Below are positions 49,084 through 58,314 of a stretch of DNA of 64,000 nucleotides, one piece after another (the first letter of the stretch is position 1; each line of letters begins with the position of its first letter). Origin of the DNA: Pedobacter nototheniae (GTDB lineage Bacteria; Bacteroidota; Bacteroidia; Sphingobacteriales; Sphingobacteriaceae); NCBI RefSeq assembly GCF_004335085.1, contig NZ_RQRS01000002.1, positions 309,616-373,615 on the forward strand, in the 5' to 3' direction. A model generated the notes under the pieces. It was not told the DNA's origin and made no database searches. It saw only the letters and a program-made list of their open reading frames with translations. A program made the position numbers and the translations under genes.

Positions 49084-50355
49084 GTGATTAAGGTTTTGAG
49101 AAAAAAATATTATATCCTGCTTACGCTTCTCCTATGCAGCTTTTTAGTTAAAGCATCTTCTATTTTAATTTATATGGATGAAGGCCAGAAAAACCACTTA
49201 AAGGCTTACGGCATAGCTTACTGGACAATTAGCAAACAAGTTGAAGTAGATTGGCTTTTAAATTATCGTGGCGGAAGTTTTTTAATCAAATACAATAAGA
49301 CGGTTGAAGATGAATGTAAAATAAGAGGCGTATCTTATGAAGTAGTTGCTGATGGAAAGGTTATTAACCTATTAAACGAAATCAGCGATCCATCTGTAAA
49401 CATGGAAATGGTGAAACTGGAAAAGACACCTAAAATTGCCGTTTACTCTCCAAAAAGCAAATTGCCCTGGGATGATGCCGTTACCCTTGTGCTTACCTAT
49501 GCAGAAATACCTTACGATGTGATTTACGATGACGATATTTTACAGGATAAGTTAAGTAAATATGATTGGTTACATCTTCATCATGAGGATTTCACTGGTC
49601 AATATGGGCGCTTTTGGTCAGCTTTTAGATATGCTAACTGGTATCAGGAAGATGTAAAAAACCAGGAAAGTATGGCTAAAAGATTAGGTTACAAAAAAGT
49701 TTCTGAAATGAAGCTAGCTGTTGCCAAACATATTAAAGAATATTGTGCAGGTGGCGGTTTTTTATTCGCGATGTGCTCTGGAACAGATAGTTTTGATATT
49801 GCATTGGCTGCAGAAGGTGTAGATATTTGTGCGGCCATGTTTGATGGTGATCCAGCAGATCCAAATGCTCAATCTAAACTTGATTTTAGTAAAACACTTG
49901 CTTTTCAAAACTTCAAGCTAGATAATAACCCCATGAATTATGAGTTTTCTGATATTGATGCTACTCAAACCAGAGGACTTAATGAAGGCAATGACTATTT
50001 TACATTATTTGATTTTTCTGCCAAGTGGGATTTAGTTCCAACTATGCTTACACAAGATCATGATAAAGTGATAAAAGGCTTTATGGGACAAACTACTGCC
50101 TTTAAAAAGAATCTTGTTAAAACCAGTGTTACCGTTTTAGGCGAAAATAAAGGAGCGGCAGAAGTGAGGTATCTCCATGGTGAAATTGGAAAGGGACAAT
50201 TTACTTTTTACGGTGGTCATGATCCAGAAGATTATCAGCATGCAGTTGGCGATCCTCCTACGGATTTAAGCTTGCACCCCAATTCTCCAGGTTATCGTTT
50301 AATATTAAATAATGTACTTTTTCCTGCTGCAAAAAAGAAACCGCAGAAAACATAG
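49084..50355 (+). CDS. Secreted protein of the Bacteroidota 'asparagine synthetase B' type
   Basis: The 423-residue protein has a signal peptide (ends about LVKAS, residue 25). It is usually labelled asparagine synthetase B in this phylum, but no Cys2 glutaminase N-terminus or PP-loop (SGGxDS) is visible, so that label is doubtful. WDDAVTLVLTYAEIPYDVIYDDDIL, GGGFLFAMCSGTDSFDIALA and FYGGHDPEDYQHAVGD suggest a class I glutamine-amidotransferase-like fold instead. It starts with GTG. A 17-bp inverted repeat begins over its stop codon. Confidence 0.75.
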   Translation: MIKVLRKKYYILLTLLLCSFLVKASSILIYMDEGQKNHLKAYGIAYWTISKQVEVDWLLNYRGGSFLIKYNKTVEDECKIRGVSYEVVADGKVINLLNEISDPSVNMEMVKLEKTPKIAVYSPKSKLPWDDAVTLVLTYAEIPYDVIYDDDILQDKLSKYDWLHLHHEDFTGQYGRFWSAFRYANWYQEDVKNQESMAKRLGYKKVSEMKLAVAKHIKEYCAGGGFLFAMCSGTDSFDIALAAEGVDICAAMFDGDPADPNAQSKLDFSKTLAFQNFKLDNNPMNYEFSDIDATQTRGLNEGNDYFTLFDFSAKWDLVPTMLTQDHDKVIKGFMGQTTAFKKNLVKTSVTVLGENKGAAEVRYLHGEIGKGQFTFYGGHDPEDYQHAVGDPPTDLSLHPNSPGYRLILNNVLFPAAKKKPQKT

Positions 50356-50482
50356 AAACTGTTTAAATTTCACTAAATATTTTACTCCGTCACCCTGAAT
50401 TTAGTTCAGGGTCTTTTAAGATAGATTCTGAAACAAGTTCAGAATGACGATCATTTTTTTAAACAAAATTTAAACAGTTTCT
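50354..50482. repeat. Nested palindromic element with 17-bp terminal inverted repeats
   Basis: agaaactgtttaaattt (50354-50370) is perfectly repeated in inverse at 50466-50482. Inside lies the REP-like element 50388-50450 (cgtca ... tgacg, with two inner hairpins) that is shared with 47643-47713. The left arm overlaps the last two bases of the preceding gene's stop codon. The structure resembles a MITE or an elaborate terminator. The rest of 50483-50768 holds no gene. Confidence 0.75.
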
Positions 50483-50676
50483 AACTCAATCATCACTGAT
50501 TTATAATAAAATTATGCTTTGTTTTGAGTTCAATACATGGCATTATTCCTATTATGTATACAAAATAAAACACTTCTTCAATTTAACATATCATTAACAT
50601 CATAAGTTAAAACAACACCAAGAAGATGCTGTAGAACAGCATTTTACAAAAAATAATCGTAACACAAATAATACTT

Positions 50677-50691
50677 TGGCACACCTTTTGG
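50677..50691 (+). promoter_or_regulatory. Candidate sigma-54-type promoter
   Basis: TGGCACACCTTTTGG resembles TGGCAC-N5-TTGC with one mismatch at the -12 C. It would place the start point near 50703, about 65 nt before the PorT-like gene. Two small hairpins (tgctgtagaacagca near 50630 and aacccgggttgaaaataaac near 50713) flank it. Confidence 0.3.
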
Positions 50692-50768
50692 AAGTGGCTC
50701 ATAATTAACAAAACCCGGGTTGAAAATAAACCGAGTTTTTTAAATAGAACATTTACAAAGAAAATATT

Positions 50769-51473
50769 ATGAAAAAGTTACTAATTGGTGCGAGCGTATT
50801 ATTATTATCAACTGGTGCATTTGCACAAACAAAAATGACTGGCGAAACGGCTAGATTTGGATTAAAAGCTGGAGTTAACCTTTCGAAATTCCATGCAAGT
50901 GGTAATGGAGCTGATGCTTTTAATGACAATGTTAAAAACAATGTTGGCTTTAATGTAACAGCTTATGGTGATTTTGGTGTTGGAAATAACTTCTTTATCC
51001 AGCCAGGAATTTCGTTACAAAATAAAGGTGCAAAATTTGAAACCACAACAACTGTTGGCAACGTTGTTACAACGGCATCTACAAAAGCTAACTTAATGGC
51101 TATTGAAGTTCCAATTAATGCAGTGTTCCGTATTCCTACTGGCGATGCTGGCGCAATTCAGATTAGTGCAGGACCTTACATTGGTTTCAACATCTCTGGT
51201 AAAGATAAAAATGAAATAACTACTACTGGAAGCAATAATGCAGGTAGCACTTCTACTGAAAATGATTTGAAATTTGGTAGTTCAAACGACAAAGATTACA
51301 GCAGTACTGATTTTGGTGCAAACTTTGGATTAGCTTACCGTTTAAACTCTGGTTTTACCGTTGGTGCTAATTATGGTTTAGGTTTCTCTAACTTGGTTCC
51401 AAAAGATAGAAGAGTTAATGATAACAAATTAACTAACCGTGTTTTAGGTTTCTCAGTTGGTTATTCATTCTAA
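50769..51473 (+). CDS. PorT-family outer membrane beta-barrel protein
   Basis: This 234-residue protein has a clear signal peptide (MKKLLIGASVLLLSTGAFAQ). An eight-strand-type barrel follows, beginning RFGLKAGVNLSKF and ending in an aromatic residue (GFSVGYSF). The long loop at about 145-180 is Asn, Thr and Ser rich. The family (outer membrane protein beta-barrel / PorT-like) has no fixed function apart from PorT itself. It is a single gene with leader structure upstream and a strong terminator behind. Confidence 0.88.
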   Translation: MKKLLIGASVLLLSTGAFAQTKMTGETARFGLKAGVNLSKFHASGNGADAFNDNVKNNVGFNVTAYGDFGVGNNFFIQPGISLQNKGAKFETTTTVGNVVTTASTKANLMAIEVPINAVFRIPTGDAGAIQISAGPYIGFNISGKDKNEITTTGSNNAGSTSTENDLKFGSSNDKDYSSTDFGANFGLAYRLNSGFTVGANYGLGFSNLVPKDRRVNDNKLTNRVLGFSVGYSF

Positions 51474-51492
51474 TCATAACCAGCCAAAAAAT

Positions 51493-51524
51493 AAAAAAGT
51501 CCCGATTCACATCGGGACTTTTTT
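51493..51524. terminator. Bidirectional intrinsic terminator
   Basis: aaaaaagtcccgat pairs perfectly with atcgggactttttt around loop tcac. It serves the PorT-like gene and the convergent porin operon. Confidence 0.92.
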
Positions 51525-51540
51525 TATGCTGTAAATTTTG

Positions 51541-53550
51541 TTAATCGTAGAAATTCCAGGTCACGCCAAACTTTAATAAGGCATCTTGCATTGGGTAACG
51601 TTTAACGGTATAATATCCTGGGCTAAATAATCCTTGATTTATATAATCGTATTTAACGAAAAGGTTGGCACGTTTTAAGTTGGCTTTGAAAAACACATCT
51701 ACCACTGGAGTAGATTTCATAATGGTATTATCACGTATATAAAACTGTGCCGTTGCTGGCGAATATGAATAATTTGCATATTCTGTATTATACCTTACAT
51801 CAAAACCAAAATTGGCTTTTAACACCTTAAAAAATGTTTGATCGAAGTAAAAACTATTGCATGTATAAAAATCTGGTGTTCTTAATACATCCTTATTATC
51901 TGTTTTTTGGTAAGCAAGATAATTTTCCATTACGAACTTCCCAAATCTCCATTTTTTAGAAATATCTAATCTTATTAAACTAATATCACCAGTTTCTTGA
52001 ATGGGTACAATGGTATTATTTCCAAGCACTCCGAAGTAAAGGTAATTACTGGTTAAAAAATACTTCGCCCCTGCATCAATGCCTAGCTTATCATTTAAGT
52101 AATTGAAAGATAAATTGGCAACTTTAGTATTTTTAAAACTGTTATCCCATTTGTAATGGTTTCCGCTGTAATGGGTAAAAAGTTCTGATGGGGATTGATT
52201 TTGCAAATATGCACCTAAAACAATTCTACCGATAGACTTACTCAATAATACATTACTTTTTGCTTCGTAAAGGAAATCACCTGCGTTTCTACCCTGCACT
52301 ATTTGTTGCACATCTAAATTAAGATCGATATTGGCCGTAAATCTATAACCCAAATTACCTAGTACAGTAATGTTTTGGAAAGCGAAATCACTATTTTCAT
52401 ATAGCGTATTATTACTTCTTATGCCTAAAGATTTATATTGATAATATTCATGCCTTATTCCGGCATCAAGTTTAAGCTCATTCTTAATTACTGATGAATT
52501 TTTAGCACGTAAAAAGAAGCTATAAAGAAATTCATTTTTAACCCTCACAACATGTGTTGAATCATTAGTGTAAGTGGCTGCATCAGCTAAATTGCCTTCA
52601 CGATTTAAGGCTGTAGGTAAAGCTACGTGATTATCTGCCTCGTTTTTAGTAAAATTATAACCATTGCTGTTATACTCAAAAGTATAGGTTACCTTATTGG
52701 TTGGCAAAACAGAATTATTAGTTGTTAAAGAAGAATCTATCCGTCCTACGTAATACGTTTGCTTTAAAAACAAAGTGTTTTTTCGATATAAATTTCTGGC
52801 TGTTCTTAAATTAACCTGCTCTGCATCTCTACTGATTTTGGAGTAATTAGGAGAAAAGATGGTGTCTTGTGCAACCGATCCATTTTCATAAGCACGCATG
52901 GTATTAAATATAGCCGATGCCCATAAATTATACCTTTTATTAGGTGATTGATACCAGCTAAAAATAGCAACATTTAAATTATCGCCACGCTGTCTGGCAT
53001 AAAAACCTCTTGAATCGCCACGATTGAAATTTACACCTGCATTCCAATTCTTTTTCAGGTTTTGGGAATGTATGGCTTTAAAAAGCTGCTCTTTTTGTCC
53101 TGCACTTATTAAATATAAACTAGTAAAGGGTGCTCTTGCCTGGTAATAAATAATATCTTCGGGTGTTAAGGCGTAATAATCCAAAGAATGATAGCCTTCA
53201 TCAAAACCAATTCTCTTACTAGGCTCATACAATAACGGTCTTGCTGCCAAACCCATATTACCATTATTTATAGTAGGATGTTTTGGCTGCAATAAAGGGC
53301 TGTAGTTTTGAATATTTACTGTAGACGTATCTAAGGGCAACAATATTATACTATCCTTTGCAAGCGCTAGTTTAGTAAAACGAATAAACTTAGCCGTATA
53401 AATAACGGTATCTTTATTACCATCTAATTTTTTACGGATAGAATCTGCTTCTTTGTTATTACCAATATTTGTTTTCAAATCTTGTGCAAACGCAGTATTA
53501 AGCCCGGCACAGAGTAAAATAAAAAAACAAATTTTTAACAGTCGCCCCAT
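51541..53550 (-). CDS. Putative porin (Porin_10-like large beta-barrel)
   Basis: The 669-residue protein has a signal peptide (about 1-22, ends AFAQ). A region around 110-165 (GFDEGYHSLDYYALTPEDIIYY) and many alternating aromatic strands are typical of the putative porin family of Bacteroidota. It ends with an aromatic-rich last strand (FGVTWNFYD). It would sit in the outer membrane, probably as a passive channel. It starts one base after the purine nucleoside phosphorylase stop and is the last gene of an lpxK / pnp / porin run. Confidence 0.85.
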   Translation of the reverse strand: MGRLLKICFFILLCAGLNTAFAQDLKTNIGNNKEADSIRKKLDGNKDTVIYTAKFIRFTKLALAKDSIILLPLDTSTVNIQNYSPLLQPKHPTINNGNMGLAARPLLYEPSKRIGFDEGYHSLDYYALTPEDIIYYQARAPFTSLYLISAGQKEQLFKAIHSQNLKKNWNAGVNFNRGDSRGFYARQRGDNLNVAIFSWYQSPNKRYNLWASAIFNTMRAYENGSVAQDTIFSPNYSKISRDAEQVNLRTARNLYRKNTLFLKQTYYVGRIDSSLTTNNSVLPTNKVTYTFEYNSNGYNFTKNEADNHVALPTALNREGNLADAATYTNDSTHVVRVKNEFLYSFFLRAKNSSVIKNELKLDAGIRHEYYQYKSLGIRSNNTLYENSDFAFQNITVLGNLGYRFTANIDLNLDVQQIVQGRNAGDFLYEAKSNVLLSKSIGRIVLGAYLQNQSPSELFTHYSGNHYKWDNSFKNTKVANLSFNYLNDKLGIDAGAKYFLTSNYLYFGVLGNNTIVPIQETGDISLIRLDISKKWRFGKFVMENYLAYQKTDNKDVLRTPDFYTCNSFYFDQTFFKVLKANFGFDVRYNTEYANYSYSPATAQFYIRDNTIMKSTPVVDVFFKANLKRANLFVKYDYINQGLFSPGYYTVKRYPMQDALLKFGVTWNFYD

Positions 53551-53551
53551 C

Positions 53552-54367
53552 TTATAATTCAGAAATTAAGCGGGTTAAAATTTCGGTCATTTTAGGTTCT
53601 GCCTTGGCCGCAGCTTCTAAAATTTCTTCCAGGTTAAAAGGTTTTAAATCTTCAGGGAAACCTTCATCTGTTAATACTGAGATAGCAAAAACGGGCAAAC
53701 CAGCATGGTTAGCCACAATAACTTCGGGCACGGTACTCATTCCAACGGCATCAGCACCAATTAAACGTAAGTATTTATATTCTGCTTTGGTTTCTAAATT
53801 AGGTCCTGAAACAGCTACATACACTCCTTTATGGCATTTTATATCAACCGTTTTTGCAATTTCAATTGCTTTAGAAATGATAGAACGTTTGTATGGCTCA
53901 CTCATATCAGGAAAACGCGGTCCTAATTCACTTTCTATCAAACCTCTCAATGGGTTATCGGGCTGCAAATTAATATGATCTTCAATAATCATTAAATCAC
54001 CCTTTTTAAAATCAGGATTTATGGAGCCTGCAGCGTTAGAAACAATTAAATTTTCTATGCCTAAACCTTTCATTACCCTTACCGGAAAGGTAATTTGTTG
54101 CATGCTATAGCCTTCATAATAATGTAAACGACCTTGCATGGCAACTATTTTTTTTCCATTAAGTGTTCCAAGTATCAGCTTGCCACTATGAAACTCCAAT
54201 GTAGAAATTGGAAAGTTAGGGATATTAGAGTACATCAATTGATGCTCAATTTCTATTTCTTTAACTAAACCGCCTAAACCAGTACCTAAAATAATGCCTA
54301 TTTCTGGTTTAAAGTTTTCAGTTTTACGTTTTATATATTCAACGGTTTCTTCTATTGCTCTTAACAT
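53552..54367 (-). CDS. punA: Purine-nucleoside phosphorylase
   Basis: This 271-residue trimeric-type enzyme splits (deoxy)inosine and guanosine with phosphate to free base and (deoxy)ribose 1-phosphate. IGIILGTGLGGLV (phosphate site), GRLHYYEGYSMQQITFPVRV (conserved His and Tyr), SNAAGSINPDFKKGDLM and ADAVGMSTVPEVIVANHAG are the class signatures. It overlaps the end of lpxK by 29 nt and is followed one base later by the porin gene. Confidence 0.95.
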   Translation of the reverse strand: MLRAIEETVEYIKRKTENFKPEIGIILGTGLGGLVKEIEIEHQLMYSNIPNFPISTLEFHSGKLILGTLNGKKIVAMQGRLHYYEGYSMQQITFPVRVMKGLGIENLIVSNAAGSINPDFKKGDLMIIEDHINLQPDNPLRGLIESELGPRFPDMSEPYKRSIISKAIEIAKTVDIKCHKGVYVAVSGPNLETKAEYKYLRLIGADAVGMSTVPEVIVANHAGLPVFAISVLTDEGFPEDLKPFNLEEILEAAAKAEPKMTEILTRLISEL

Positions 54368-55400
54368 AGTTTAAAATAAGTGCATCAAAGTTAATTTTAT
54401 CTTCTTCAAATAAATCAACTTCAATGGGTAAATAATATGCTGGTAAATTTACCAGTAAATCTTCAAATCCGGTAGCTTTTAAACGTTGACTATCCTTTTC
54501 TGTTGTGATGATTATTTTTTCTTTTTTGTTGCCGGATTCAAAATCTGTTTTCAATCTTTTTATATCATCTAAACTAAATGCATAATGATCTGCATAGCGA
54601 TGATGGTGGATTGAATCTGTATATTTTTTCAACTCTTGTATTAATGGTTCTGGATTTGCAATTCCAGTTAAGAGATAAATATCAGCATTTTTAACCGAAT
54701 CCAAATTACGTTTTTCATTCTTATACAATGCATTTAAATCGCTATACTTTAAATAAGAATGTAGTACCGGCTGATTGGCATTTGGCTGCAATTCATTTAT
54801 CGAAGCTTGTTGATCTACATGTAACAGGGGTACCGGCGATTTGGTTACCAACAATACATCTGCTCTTTTACGTGAAGAAAAAACATCTCGTAAGTTTCCG
54901 GCAGGTAATAAAAATTGAAAATTGCCCAACTTACTAAACTCGAAAAGCAAAATATTAAGGCCTGCAGTTACCTTTCTGTGTTGAAAGGCATCATCCAAAA
55001 TAATTACATCATGGTTATTCTTTAATTGATTAATTCCATTTACCCGATCTTCGCACACGGCAACAGTAACATGCTTAAATTTCTTATAATATTGTAATGG
55101 TTCATCACCAATACGCTCGGCAGTTGCACCGTCATCGGCAAGGATAAAGCCTTTAGTTTTTCTACCATAACCGCGACTTAAAATGGCAACCTTTTCTTCG
55201 CTCAGTAAACGAACAAGATATTCTGTTGTGGGTGTTTTGCCCGAACCTCCTACAGCAAGATTGCCCACGCAAATAACAGGAAGATCAAATTTTGTTGAGG
55301 AGATAATTTTCCAGTCGTAAAGTTTCTTTCTAAGGATGATAGCCATACCGTAGAGAATTGAAAATGGAAAAAGTAAAAGGCGTAAATATTTAACTAGCAT
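54339..55400 (-). CDS. lpxK: Tetraacyldisaccharide 4'-kinase
   Basis: This enzyme adds the 4'-phosphate in lipid A synthesis at the inner membrane. The protein (353 aa from MLVKYLRLLL) has an N-terminal amphipathic or membrane helix, the P-loop GNLAVGGSGKTP (about 46-57), then LSRGYGR and DDAFQHRKV, all family signatures. The start at 55400 is preferred over a Met four residues upstream. It leads the lpxK / punA / porin operon, with overlapping or abutting genes. Confidence 0.94.
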   Translation of the reverse strand: MLVKYLRLLLFPFSILYGMAIILRKKLYDWKIISSTKFDLPVICVGNLAVGGSGKTPTTEYLVRLLSEEKVAILSRGYGRKTKGFILADDGATAERIGDEPLQYYKKFKHVTVAVCEDRVNGINQLKNNHDVIILDDAFQHRKVTAGLNILLFEFSKLGNFQFLLPAGNLRDVFSSRKRADVLLVTKSPVPLLHVDQQASINELQPNANQPVLHSYLKYSDLNALYKNEKRNLDSVKNADIYLLTGIANPEPLIQELKKYTDSIHHHRYADHYAFSLDDIKRLKTDFESGNKKEKIIITTEKDSQRLKATGFEDLLVNLPAYYLPIEVDLFEEDKINFDALILNYVKSNRRNR

Positions 55401-55590
55401 ACGGTGTTTCAAAAATACAGATTATTTAAAAAAGAAAGGCATCGCTCGATGGATACCTTATAATTGAACCTTGAAACAATGAAAATGGTTTGGGCAGTAT
55501 TTCGGATTTCTTTTACCTATAACAGCAAAATTTCAATTTGAGTTAAACTCATTTCTTTCTTAATATTCTAATAAGCTCAATCCGCATCAA

Positions 55591-55626
55591 AAAACCTCTG
55601 CTAAGTTTGTTCTTAGCAGGGGTTTT
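55591..55626 (-). terminator. Terminator left over from a deleted DUF6261-like gene
   Basis: aaaacctctgctaag (55591-55605) pairs with cttagcaggggtttt (55612-55626, one wobble). It is nearly the same as the terminator at 61669-61704 and has the same position relative to the gene end. Confidence 0.8.
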
Positions 55627-55658
55627 AAATTAAAGTGTACTTTAAAAAGTTTTCAAAA

Positions 55659-55736
55659 CTGTTATGCGGGGAGCACCTCGGTTGGTTCATTATCTGGTAT
55701 GTGATTTCGTTTTGCCAACAAATCAGAATTCTAATT
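55659..55736 (-). pseudogene. 3' remnant of a DUF6261-like gene (last 22 codons)
   Basis: Read on the minus strand, this encodes SDLLAKRNHIPDNEPTEVLP followed by A and stop. It is the same as the C-terminus of the intact gene at 61739-62485 except for one residue (E for L). Upstream of those codons the sequence jumps straight to the region before the start codon of that gene, so about 700 bp of coding sequence is missing. Together with the remnant terminator and upstream flank it shows a duplicated locus that later suffered an internal deletion. Confidence 0.85.
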
Positions 55737-56005
55737 TGATTATTGTGTGTAAAATTGGTATTAAATATTATGTATGGTTCAGGCATTAGGTAAGGTAATT
55801 TGCTAACACAACTACTTATCTCCAGATCAACAATCCGAATAACGCTACTGAATTAATTTTGAAACATAGATCCTTAATAGGCACAGTGTTTCTTTTTAAA
55901 TAATCTTGTTGTTTTTTAATAGCAAATGGGCGCTGCTATCTTTTATTAAGCTAAGTTATATCCTAGGGGGAGATTAATTTTAAATGTAAGAATTTAATTC
56001 ATAAC
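55737..56005. repeat. Upstream flank of the DUF6261-like gene, duplicated (copy A)
   Basis: The run from gattattgtgtgtaaaattg through aggcattaggtaa, cttatctccagatcaacaat and ctagggggagattaatttta matches 62500-62762 almost base for base, with only scattered changes by eye. No reading frame is conserved in it. Confidence 0.85.
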
Positions 56006-56054
56006 ACAGCGAAATATTACGATTATGAAAGTTGTTATAGCAAAACTGCTTAAT

Positions 56055-56625
56055 CTACTAACAAATCCAAACTACTGTTTCTTCGTAAAGCTCTCAATCG
56101 GCATGGTCAATTATTCGGGAAGCACTGCGTAAGCCCACCCACTGCCTTAAACAGAAAAATTGCAAGCCGACAATTTTTGGTTCTTTTTGTTGTCAAAAAG
56201 AATAAGGCCACCGCGGCAGCGGAAAATGAAGATTTGTCTTGCCAGACAGGCGTCGTACCTTTTTCTTAACAAAAAGGTACCCAAAAGTCAAGGCTTGCAT
56301 CCTTTCTTGAATAGCAACATTATAATTCTTAAAGCAGTAATACGAGGCTTAGCCCAAAACACAATCCCTACGCCCGCTTCATATTCCTTTGGTTATTCGT
56401 AAAACGGAATTAAGTACAAGAATTATAATAAGCTATCCTGCGAAATGCTGCTATGCCTGGGCGTAATCGGAAAAGATAAAATATAATTGAAAGTTAGTTT
56501 AGCGATCGACTAACCAATTAACAAGTCCAAACCACTTTCTTCGTTCACCTCTCAATCGGCATGGTCAATTATTCGGGAAGTACAAGCAAAGCCTACTCAT
56601 TGCCTTAAAAAGATAATTGCGAATC
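56055..56625. repeat. 460-bp repeat unit, one full copy plus about 115 bp
   Basis: The phrase acaa(g)tccaaac ... aatcggcatggtcaattatt starts at 56061 and again at 56521, period 460. The unit also contains ttgttgtcaaaaagaat and the hairpin taccttttt ... aaaaaggta. It is shared with 63382-64000. A frame inside it (56160-56402) also appears in the other copy with substitutions, but is probably not a gene. Confidence 0.85.
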
Positions 56626-56697
56626 GTTAAACTGCTTCTTTGCTTGCAGAAAAAAGAGAATACTTCCTGGTAGATGAAAGCATTGTTTATGTTTACT

Positions 56698-56820
56698 AGC
56701 GATAAAGATTGCTTCGTACCTCGCAATGACGGTTCCTATATACTGGATTCCTTCTTTGTACCCCTACAATACCTTCCCGACGACTGGATTCTCTCCAGCG
56801 GAGCTTCAGATGAACTCCCG
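56698..56820. repeat. REP-like fragment and single diverged 41-bp minisatellite unit
   Basis: agattgcttcgtacctcgca is a REP-like phrase also seen near 141-187. ttcccgacgactggattctc (from 56778) is a diverged copy of the 41-bp unit amplified at 63017-63365, here present about once. No credible gene lies in 55413-56881 apart from the remnant listed. Confidence 0.65.
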
Positions 56821-56881
56821 ATAATCGCATTTTCCAAAATACTTAACAAAAGGTTCCCAAAAGTCAAGACTGACTATTCAT

Positions 56882-57571
56882 CTAAATATGGTAGCCAACG
56901 CCCATGGTTATACCAAACGTTTGATTATAGCGAGCAACCTGTCCCTCAACTATTTTCTTTTGCTGATCGGTTATTGATTGATAATAGCGAGCCTTTATTG
57001 ATCCCGAAAGCTTTTTTAGTATTTCATAATTTAATTCAATCTTACCAGTCCATCCAAATTCTGATCGGTTATCTTTTGATGGATCAAACTGATATACATA
57101 TTTAAAACTTTGCAGTTTAAATACCTCATTACCTTCAGCATCATTAGATAATTCAAATACATTGGGTATAATTCCTTTTAATGTGCTACTTAACCAATAG
57201 GCATAATAAGCGCCTAATGATGCTGAAGTATAAAGCCTTTTAACAATTTTAACATGATATTTGATGTTAAAAGGGAGTTGTAGATAGGTATTATTATTTT
57301 GCTGATAGATGCCATTCTGATTTTTGATTAAATAATTTTTTTGAATAATCCCTGGAGAACTCTCCAAACTAAACTGCTTATTTAACCCGTAATCTACATT
57401 AATACTAGCCATATAACCCTGGTTATTTTCCAGCTTAAGTTTCCCATTGTTCATTTTATAATCTAGTTTGTTGTAGCTTACACCTGCATCAGCACCAATA
57501 ATAATCTGAGCATTTACTTTACAAATGCTACAAATAAAGCATATGAAGTAACATATTTTTTTTATTTTCAT
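56882..57571 (-). CDS. Outer membrane beta-barrel protein of unknown function
   Basis: This 229-residue protein has a signal peptide (about 1-21, ends KVNAQ). Alternating beta strands typical of OMP_b-brl / PorT-like barrels follow (IIIGADAGVSYNKLDY, then FGITMGVGYHI at the end). It is downstream of the second four-helix membrane gene on the same strand, separated by 371 bp, so it is not clearly part of that operon. It carries no motif that gives a function. Confidence 0.75.
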   Translation of the reverse strand: MKIKKICYFICFICSICKVNAQIIIGADAGVSYNKLDYKMNNGKLKLENNQGYMASINVDYGLNKQFSLESSPGIIQKNYLIKNQNGIYQQNNNTYLQLPFNIKYHVKIVKRLYTSASLGAYYAYWLSSTLKGIIPNVFELSNDAEGNEVFKLQSFKYVYQFDPSKDNRSEFGWTGKIELNYEILKKLSGSIKARYYQSITDQQKKIVEGQVARYNQTFGITMGVGYHI

Positions 57572-57942
57572 TTAGAAGTTGATGAATACCATTATAAACG
57601 GTAAAAAGAAAAGACAACTTTAAGATCATAAAAAACGCAAACTTTTTATATGACAAAAAGTTTATAGTTGTTATAGTGCCTGAAACTAAAAACGTGTCCT
57701 ATTTGTAACTCTTTACACACACCTAGTACAACCTCCAACATACATTATAAATACTCATGAGAATTATGAGCTAGTAGATGGCATGGACCGGCTAAAATAC
57801 TAGGCATCTTATATTAAATTGCATGCCATAAGGAACCAATAACTAGAAACCTTAAACTCATCAATTTAGGATTTCTAGATATAGAAATATTTTTATATCA
57901 AATTCTTATGCTTTGTTTTCAATTTCCACAAATAACAAAAAT
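57572..57942. other. Gene-free gap with one hairpin
   Basis: About 370 AT-rich bases between the barrel gene and the small membrane protein gene. An imperfect hairpin (aaacttttt ... aaaaagttt, about 57638-57663) could end transcription from the right. No coding frame longer than a few codons is convincing on either strand. Confidence 0.4.
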
Positions 57943-58308
57943 TTAGTTTAAATTCCTTAACTTATTCGATAAATACAAAGAAATTATCCAGCAGATTATG
58001 AAAGGTATTAGCAACAGAAAAATAATACCAGATATAATTGAAAAACTTAGTATAAAAATGAATGGAGCAATATAAAGTAGAATTTTAAAATTCTTTTTCT
58101 TAATATAAAACGGCAATAACACGATTAGTATGTGGCTGAGCAGTATAAATATCGATAGCATTCCATATCCGATTCTTCGACCAGTTAAAAATGGTTGAAA
58201 CAACCCTAATTCAAATTGGTATAAAAATATCCACCCCTTAACATATGCCCCTGTGAATAAACTAAAAAAGATCATTAGACACAAGGTTATTATAAGTTTT
58301 ATGCTCAT
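57943..58308 (-). CDS. Four-helix small membrane protein, paralog B
   Basis: The 121-residue protein has about four membrane helices (5-22, 47-67, 75-92, 95-115). It is clearly related to the 119-residue protein at 59286-59645: both share the SLFxGxxxKxW pattern near the N-terminus, FExxxF, SHxxIxxLPFxxxK and a final PFIIxWII. It starts 6 bp after the decayed enzyme-domain pseudogene, the same spacing as in the intact cassette. An immunity-like or partner role is inferred only from this repeated pairing. Confidence 0.72.
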   Translation of the reverse strand: MSIKLIITLCLMIFFSLFTGAYVKGWIFLYQFELGLFQPFLTGRRIGYGMLSIFILLSHILIVLLPFYIKKKNFKILLYIAPFIFILSFSIISGIIFLLLIPFIICWIISLYLSNKLRNLN

Positions 58309-58314
58309 AATTTT

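Noticed and set aside
56160..56402. An 80-codon frame resembling the one at 63486-63671
   Set aside because: Both come from the 460-bp repeat. The similarity is that of the DNA repeat, and the frame runs through hairpins and ends at different places in the two copies.
56674..57105. A 143-codon plus-strand frame
   Set aside because: Its first part is translated REP-like and minisatellite repeat, and the rest is antisense to the signal-peptide-bearing barrel gene at 56882-57571.
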